A DNA stretch of 64,000 bases from contig NZ_JAIUGX010000010.1 in NCBI RefSeq assembly GCF_020164785.1, forward strand, positions 1-64,000, given 5' to 3'. Made by a program: the position numbers and the translations under genes. The stretch comes from Mesorhizobium sp. ES1-1 (lineage in GTDB: Bacteria; Pseudomonadota; Alphaproteobacteria; Rhizobiales; Rhizobiaceae). Positions 59,244 through 64,000 of this stretch are shown one piece after another; within the stretch, counting starts at the first letter, position 1, and each line of letters opens with the position of its first letter. Below the pieces are notes generated by a model, which did not search any database, had not been told where the DNA came from, and saw only the letters and a list, made by a program, of their open reading frames with translations.

Positions 59244-59771
59244 ATGATCTTCTTCACCTCCGACACACATTTCAGCGACCCCCGCATTCTGCGGCTGGAC
59301 CGGCGCCCGTTCGTCTCCTTGGCGCAGCATGACGAGGCACTTGTGGAGTTTTGGAACGAGACTGTAGGCCCGAGCGACGAGGTCTGGCACCTGGGAGATT
59401 TCGCGAAAGGATCAGCCGAGACCGTCTCGTCGATGCTGTCGCGCCTCCACGGTACCAAGCACCTGATCATAGGAAATAACGATGGCGCTGCCACGGTCGG
59501 TGCTTCGGCCTGGGCAAGCGTCAATCACTATAAAGAGTTGCTCCTCGAGGGCAGCCTGTTGATCCTTTGCCATTATCCGTTCCGCACCTGGAACCAGATC
59601 GGCAAGCGATCGATCAACCTGCACGGCCATTCTCATGGCCGGTTGAAGCCGATGACGCGTCAGCATGATGTCGGCGTCGACAGCTGGGAACTCCGCCCCG
59701 TCAGCTTAGCCGCGATCAAAGCCAGGCGCCGTAGGGCGACCCCGCCTGGACCAGCAGCGGTCGCCGAGTGA
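59244..59771 (+). CDS. Metallophosphoesterase
   Basis: A 175-residue calcineurin-like phosphoesterase: metal motifs FTSDTHFSD (DxH), EVWHLGDFAKG (GD), LIIGNNDG (GNHD-type with Asn), ILCHYPFRTW and INLHGHSHGRL (GHxH). It is the small bacterial type acting on phosphodiesters or nucleotides; the substrate is unknown. It lies in the predicted stress transcript from 58912. Confidence 0.9.
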   Translation: MIFFTSDTHFSDPRILRLDRRPFVSLAQHDEALVEFWNETVGPSDEVWHLGDFAKGSAETVSSMLSRLHGTKHLIIGNNDGAATVGASAWASVNHYKELLLEGSLLILCHYPFRTWNQIGKRSINLHGHSHGRLKPMTRQHDVGVDSWELRPVSLAAIKARRRRATPPGPAAVAE

Positions 59772-59822
59772 TCACTGTGGCACTAGCAGGCCACGCTGGT
59801 CGCAGAAATACGTCGGTTTCTT

Positions 59823-59847
59823 GGAACAATGCAATAGAACCTAAGTT
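59823..59847 (+). promoter_or_regulatory. EcfG-type promoter of the manganese catalase gene
   Basis: GGAAC (59823-59827), 17 bases, GTT (59845-59847), 26 bases before ATG 59874, with AAAGGAGA between. Confidence 0.75.
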
Positions 59848-59873
59848 CGGCGGTCTCAAAGGAGATCAAGCTC

Positions 59874-60725
59874 ATGTATTACACCGACAAGAAACTCCAA
59901 TTCCCGGTCACGGTCGAAAAACCGAATCCTGTCTTCGCGCGTGCTTTGCAGCAGGCCATAGGTGGCGTCGAGGGAGAAATCCGCGTCGCCCTGCAGTACT
60001 TCTTCCAGGCCTGGGGCTGCCGCGGCCCAGCCAAATATCGTGACCTCCTCCTCAACACCGCGACCGAGGAGATCGGCCACATCGAGATGCTGGCCACGGC
60101 CGTTGCCCTCAACCTCGAAGGCGCGCCGTTGTCACTGCAGGAAGACGTGTCGGCGGACGCAGTCGGCGGCTCGGTGCTCAACGGCATGAACTTCCGCCAC
60201 ATCCTGTCGACCGGCCTTGCCGCCTTGCCCGAGAACTGCAACGGGGTTCCCTTCAATGCCTCGCACGTCTATGCCAGCGGCAATCTCGCCGCCGACATGA
60301 TGGCCAATGTCACAGCCGAGGGCAGCGGCCGGGTGCTGGCCACGCGTCTCTACAACATGACCGACGACCCCGGCATGAAAGACATGCTGTCCTTCCTGAT
60401 CGCACGCGACACCATGCACCAGCAACAATGGCTGGCGGCAATCGAGGACATGGGAGGTCTCGCAGCTTCACTTCCCGTTCCCAATTCCTTCCCGCAGGCA
60501 GAGGAACAGCAGGATGTGTCCTACGCCTTCGTCAACTGTTTCGTTGACGGCGTCGCGCCAGCCGAAGGCCGATGGAGCGAGGGCGCCTCGATCGACGGCA
60601 GGGGCCAGTTCTCGCTGGTTCCCGGCAAGCCCACTGGCGGCGAGCCCATGCTTGCGCCGCCAAGGCCAGACAGCGGAGCCCAGAACGAGCAGATGATGGA
60701 TGGCATGGGAGAGCTCGGTACATAA
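59874..60725 (+). CDS. Manganese catalase family protein
   Basis: A 283-residue ferritin-like di-manganese protein: Glu-rich helix GGVEGEIRVALQYFFQAWG, TATEEIGHIEMLATAV and ARDTMHQQQWLAAIEDM supply the two-metal ligands (E, ExxH, and H). These match non-haem catalases that decompose hydrogen peroxide in stationary phase or desiccation. A strong AAAGGAGA ribosome site and an EcfG-type promoter lie just upstream, consistent with a general-stress enzyme. Confidence 0.93.
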   Translation: MYYTDKKLQFPVTVEKPNPVFARALQQAIGGVEGEIRVALQYFFQAWGCRGPAKYRDLLLNTATEEIGHIEMLATAVALNLEGAPLSLQEDVSADAVGGSVLNGMNFRHILSTGLAALPENCNGVPFNASHVYASGNLAADMMANVTAEGSGRVLATRLYNMTDDPGMKDMLSFLIARDTMHQQQWLAAIEDMGGLAASLPVPNSFPQAEEQQDVSYAFVNCFVDGVAPAEGRWSEGASIDGRGQFSLVPGKPTGGEPMLAPPRPDSGAQNEQMMDGMGELGT

Positions 60726-60830
60726 TCACGCCCGGAGCCCCGGGCGGTTGCCCGAGGCGGCTTAGGGGCCCGATAGGCGCGGCGCAAAGCTCCCTGCGCG
60801 CCGCGTCGGCTTCTTTCGAATGAGGGAACC

Positions 60831-61157
60831 ATGGCACAGGAGCCAAAGACAGAGGCCAGACTAAATGGCCGCCCGCGCGACGAGACGATCGCTCAATCTG
60901 CTGCGGGTCTGCCCGACGACACCAGCCAGGCGCCGGAGATCGATGAAGGCTGGGCCAGCCAGGTGAAAGACAAACTTCTGCGCAAGGCGAGGTCGCCCGA
61001 GCCAACGCGAACGAACTCCGACGAAGTCGCCGAGGGAACCTTGGGCGCTGGTGAAAATGTGTGCGGGCGCTGCTCCGGAACCGGCATGGTCGATGGTCAC
61101 GACTGCGACGAGTGCGACGGAACGGGCAAGATCGTCACGCCGATCGGCGGAGGCTGA
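60831..61157 (+). CDS. Small DnaJ-type zinc-finger protein
   Basis: A 108-residue protein. The first 80 residues are polar and probably disordered; the C-terminus has two CxxCxGTG repeats, CGRCSGTGMV and CDECDGTGKI, one zinc-binding half of the DnaJ central domain. No J domain is present. Such proteins may bind unfolded proteins or act as small chaperone cofactors. GAGGGAAC precedes the ATG. It may be read through from the catalase gene. Confidence 0.75.
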   Translation: MAQEPKTEARLNGRPRDETIAQSAAGLPDDTSQAPEIDEGWASQVKDKLLRKARSPEPTRTNSDEVAEGTLGAGENVCGRCSGTGMVDGHDCDECDGTGKIVTPIGGG

Positions 61158-61379
61158 GTGGGCGTCCTCGCCCGTCTCATTCCCATAGCGCGGACGATGG
61201 CTCCGGGCTCGCCGCCGCTCCAACCCGAGCTTGCTGGCGCTGAACGCCCGCTGGCGGGCCTCACCATCGCGAGAGGTCCTTGATTGCCATGGCAGGGTCC
61301 GGGCCGCCCTTAACCAATGTGAATGCCGCGGATCCCTGACCGGGATAATAACACCCTGTCCGATGCGGAGGGCAGGCAA

Positions 61380-61586
61380 ATGCCACTGGAATCCCTGATA
61401 GATCAGTATGTGAGGAGCAGGAAGCGGAGCGGATTGTTGTCGACACAGCTTGCCCTGAAGGCTCTGAAAGAGGTCGTTCCCTCACCGGCCGTCGCCGACG
61501 GACATCTCGTCAACATGATCGCCGACCGCGCCGTGGCCTGCGGCCTTGTCATCCACTTCGATCATGTAGGCGATACGTGCGACTAA
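61380..61586 (+). CDS. Small hypothetical protein
   Basis: A 68-residue soluble helical protein (MPLESLIDQYVRSRKRSGL..., ending FDHVGDTCD) that I do not recognise. ATG 61380 has GGAGGGCAG just upstream; the frame open to 61323 lacks such a site. LVIHFDHVGD may form a small strand-turn. Its role is unknown. Confidence 0.6.
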   Translation: MPLESLIDQYVRSRKRSGLLSTQLALKALKEVVPSPAVADGHLVNMIADRAVACGLVIHFDHVGDTCD

Positions 61587-62191
61587 GCATCGGCCGGGCT
61601 CCGCATCCCGGGGCTGCGTGACCAGTCAGCGGACGCGCGTTATCGTGCCTTTTGTCGGGACGTAACCAGCCGACTTCACCGCGCGCCAGTCCTTGTGCGC
61701 GTTCAATGATCTCCTTCCAATGAACGCTTTGCAGGCGGACCGTTTTTCCGCCGGCGCCGGGAACAACAGGCGGCCCGGGTTGTTGCAGGGGCGTGTGTGA
61801 ACCTGCCCAGCCACGAAGATTGATCTCACACAGATTGGTCTGTTGTGCATAGCCCGACCATCGCGTTTCGGAATATGGCATCAAAGGTGTCAATGGAACA
61901 TTCAGCTCAGGATTAGCCCTCGATGATCCCACCAAACGGGCAAACTAGCGGGGCCTCCCTTCGGTACCAAACGCTGCGCGGCGCGACGCTGACGACAATG
62001 ACGGCAGTTCTATCCCGGCTTGTCCGCAGTGGTGCGCAGGCAGTCGGATCCTTCTCCCCTTGCGGGGGCGACCCTGTCTGGCATTGCCCGACCGGCTATC
62101 CCGACCGTGATGACACCTTTGTTGCATTGTCCAGTTCCGTGTCCAGACAGGTCGAGGCGCGGCTGCCGTCGCGATTAACAGGACATCCAAG
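61587..62191. other. Intergenic region with possible gene decay
   Basis: About 600 bases. Minus-strand frames between 61549 and 61935 contain pieces such as VHWKEIIERAQ that look protein-like but shift frame and lack a start signal, so this may be a decayed gene. I see no intact gene and no EcfG-type motif. Confidence 0.4.
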
Positions 62192-63478
62192 ATGAGGGTC
62201 CTCGTCACCGGCGCAACGGGCCTGATCGGAGCCTCGCTTTGCGCGCGGCTGGCAACCGACGGACATCAAGTCGTTCGGGTGCTGCATCATACCAGCGGAG
62301 CGCCCTTTCCCGGCCCGCCGCCCCTCATCCTCGACATGGCGAAGGCGCTTCGGACGCAGGACTGGGGCCTCCATCTGATGGGGGTCGATGCCGTGGTCAA
62401 CTGCGCCGGCGTGCTGCAAGACAGCCCCCAAGAAAACACCGGCGGCGTTCATGCGGGCGGCGCCTCGGCCCTCTTTGCCGCCTGTGAACAGGCAGGCGTG
62501 CGAAAGATCATTCACTTCTCGGCAATAGGCGTCGATCGGCTGCAGCCATCCGCCTTTTCGGCCAGCAAGCTCGCTGGCGACCGGGCTTTGATGGTACGCG
62601 ATCTGGACTGGGTCATCCTGCGTCCTTCGGTTGTCCTTGGCCGGCCGGCGTTCGGCGCCAGCGCGCTGTTTCGCGGCCTTTCCGCGTTGCCCTTGTTGCC
62701 GGTGATGCCGGACACGGGTCGGCTTCAAGTTGTACAATTGGAGGACGTGATCGCCACCGTCGTGCATTTTCTCCGGCCCGACAGCCCCTCGCGGCTTGCG
62801 CTTGACCTTGCCGGACCTAACGCGCTGCCGATGAACGAGGTTGTCGGCCTCTATCGCCGCTGGCTCGGCTGGAGGCCGGCTCGAGAATTTCCCCTGACCG
62901 GTCGCGTCGCGGCAGCCCTGTACTGGATCGGTGATGCTGCGGCTGTGCTCGGCTGGCGCCCGCCAATGCGCAGCAACGCCGCAAAGGAGATCGTGCGGGG
63001 CGCCACGGGCGACCCCACCCCGTGGATCGCGGCGACAGGGATCCAACCCTCGACCCTCGAATCCGCGCTCAACCGCTATCCAGCGACGGTGCAGGAGCGA
63101 TGGTTTGCGCGTCTCTATTTCATCAAGCCGGCGATCTTCACCGTACTGCCCTTCTTCTGGATCACGACCGGCATCGTTTCCCTGACCACCGGTTGGCGCA
63201 TTGGCGTCGAGTTGCTGGCCGGCACCGCCATTGCTCCGCTGGCTGAACAGGCGGTCGTCGCCGGCGCGATGGCCGACGTAGCGGTCGGCGCCCTGATCGC
63301 CTGGCGCCCAACCAGCCGGCTGGGTCTGTACGGGGCGATCGCGGTGGCTCTTTTGTATGCCGTGGCCGGGACCGTGCTGCGGCCGGACCAGTGGAACGAG
63401 CCGCTCGGACCGTTCCTCAAAATCCTGCCGATCCTGGTTCTGCACCTTGTCGGGCTGGCGGTCCTGGAGGAACGCTGA
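62192..63478 (+). CDS. SDR oxidoreductase fused to DoxX-like membrane domain
   Basis: A 428-residue fusion. The N-terminal 280 residues are an atypical SDR (VLVTGATGLIGASLCARL, VVNCAGVLQ, FSASKLAGDRALM). The C-terminal 140 residues contain four hydrophobic helices (FTVLPFFWITTGIVSLTTGW; LYGAIAVALLYAVAG; LPILVLHLVGLAVL) of the DoxX-like type. Homologues pair with a DUF2269 gene, as here, with a TGATG overlap. Substrate unknown; a membrane quinone- or lipid-linked reductase is possible. Confidence 0.87.
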   Translation: MRVLVTGATGLIGASLCARLATDGHQVVRVLHHTSGAPFPGPPPLILDMAKALRTQDWGLHLMGVDAVVNCAGVLQDSPQENTGGVHAGGASALFAACEQAGVRKIIHFSAIGVDRLQPSAFSASKLAGDRALMVRDLDWVILRPSVVLGRPAFGASALFRGLSALPLLPVMPDTGRLQVVQLEDVIATVVHFLRPDSPSRLALDLAGPNALPMNEVVGLYRRWLGWRPAREFPLTGRVAAALYWIGDAAAVLGWRPPMRSNAAKEIVRGATGDPTPWIAATGIQPSTLESALNRYPATVQERWFARLYFIKPAIFTVLPFFWITTGIVSLTTGWRIGVELLAGTAIAPLAEQAVVAGAMADVAVGALIAWRPTSRLGLYGAIAVALLYAVAGTVLRPDQWNEPLGPFLKILPILVLHLVGLAVLEER

Positions 63479-63960
63479 TGGTCTATTTCATGCTCAAGTT
63501 CCTGCATGTCATCGGAGCGGCCGTGCTGCTGGGCACAGGCGCCGGCATCGCCTTCTTCATGCTGCTCGCGCACCGGAGCGGAAGCTCGGCGACCATCGCG
63601 GCGGTCGCGCGCATCGTCGTGATCGCCGATTTCGTGTTCACCGCCACGGCCGTCGTCGCCCAACCCGTCACCGGCGTCTTACTGGCCTGGCAAGCCGGCT
63701 ACTCGCTGAAAGAGGGATGGATCCTTCTGTCGATCCTGCTCTATTTCGTCACCGGCCTGTTCTGGCTTCCGGTCGTGTGGATGCAGATTGAAATGCGCAA
63801 TCTCGCCTCGCAGGCTGCGGCTTCCCAGCAACCTCCGCCACGACGCTACAACAGCCTGTTCAGGCTGTGGTTTGCGTTCGGCTTTCCGGCCTTCGCAGCT
63901 GTGCTCGCCATCTTCTGGCTGATGATCTCGCGCCCTTTGATCAATCGGTTCGGCTTTTAG
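63478..63960 (+). CDS. DUF2269 family membrane protein
   Basis: A 160-residue protein with four transmembrane helices: FMLKFLHVIGAAVLLGTGAG, VARIVVIADFVFTATAVV, ILLSILLYFVTGLFWLPVVW and FAAVLAIFWLMI. This is the DUF2269 pattern with an HVIG His near the N-terminus. It overlaps the SDR-DoxX gene stop and probably forms a complex with it. Confidence 0.85.
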   Translation: MVYFMLKFLHVIGAAVLLGTGAGIAFFMLLAHRSGSSATIAAVARIVVIADFVFTATAVVAQPVTGVLLAWQAGYSLKEGWILLSILLYFVTGLFWLPVVWMQIEMRNLASQAAASQQPPPRRYNSLFRLWFAFGFPAFAAVLAIFWLMISRPLINRFGF

Positions 63961-64000
63961 GCCGCAGACTTTGCTTTCTTGCTCCCCCCTGGAACATCGT

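Noticed and set aside
60825..60829. GGAAC just before the zinc-finger gene as a stress promoter
   Set aside because: No GTT or TT element follows at 17-19 bases, and the element would lie inside the ribosome-binding region.
61895..61899. GGAAC in the gap before the SDR-DoxX gene
   Set aside because: No GTT at 17 bases; the sequence there is CCC.
61549..61935. A minus-strand gene of 128 codons
   Set aside because: The frame has no ribosome site, mixes protein-like and non-protein-like stretches across frames, and overlaps the end of the small plus-strand gene; it may be decayed, so it is described only as part of the gap.
62096..63445. A 449-codon open frame on the minus strand
   Set aside because: Antisense to the SDR-DoxX fusion; low-complexity Gln/Arg/Gly composition.
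1..64000. CRISPR arrays, insertion sequences, transposases and prophage genes
   Set aside because: I saw no regularly spaced direct repeats and no transposase, integrase or phage structural proteins among the translated frames.

Overview
The window is about 62-63% G+C by eye and reads as a chromosomal segment of an alphaproteobacterium of the order Hyphomicrobiales (Rhizobiales), most like Mesorhizobium or a close relative. The evidence is the fused ispDF gene, the dusB(nifR3)-ntrB-ntrC-ntrY-ntrX order, hfq next to hflX, several HWE-kinase and EcfG/NepR style stress-signalling parts, and short palindromic repeats of the rhizobial type.

Layout. Bases 1-30 kb are mostly housekeeping: the end of pyruvate dehydrogenase E2 with lpdA and lipA (lipoate-dependent complexes), a CinA-type amidase and ispDF, the nitrogen-regulation operon, a D-amino acid aminotransferase, hfq-hflX, mazG, an aminotransferase, an ECF sigma/anti-sigma pair, a Bax-inhibitor-like membrane protein, then a leftward block metG-tatD-MBL hydrolase, holB-tmk, a PBP5-like protein with damaged active-site motifs, and rlpA. 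A 5' half of a tRNA-Ser gene at about 30.6 kb marks the change to accessory DNA.

Bases 30.7-38 kb hold a signalling island: a giant CheB-CheR-PAS-HWE kinase flanked by two receiver proteins, one of which carries a tail resembling sigma region 2, followed by small stress-type genes and a Tat-exported short-chain dehydrogenase. Bases 38-52.7 kb are a twelve-gene sugar cluster (two nucleotide-sugar epimerases, a B12-binding radical SAM enzyme, four glycosyltransferases, a UDP-xylose-synthase-like enzyme, inositol-phosphate synthase, a histidine phosphatase, a methyltransferase and an oddly ordered glycoside hydrolase). A convergent gene inside it appears to fuse a phosphoribosyltransferase-like domain to a kinase-like domain.

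Bases 53-64 kb contain a 58-residue NepR-like anti-sigma gene tail-to-tail with an EcfG-type sigma gene, then stress and respiratory accessory genes (DUF1003, alpha/beta hydrolase, a ctaD remnant, DUF2243, an orphan nuoD, a phosphoesterase, manganese catalase) and an SDR-DoxX/DUF2269 pair.

The unifying signal is a promoter motif, GGAAC-N17-GTT, which fits the EcfG/RpoE2 consensus. I found eleven exact copies correctly placed and oriented upstream of genes between 36 and 60 kb, and none in the upstream regions I checked in the first 35 kb. They precede the sugar cluster, inositol synthase, DUF1003, the ctaD remnant, DUF2243, nuoD and catalase. My reading is that most of the right-hand half is a general-stress-response island whose main biosynthetic output is an unknown, probably inositol- or pentose-containing, glycoside made under EcfG control.
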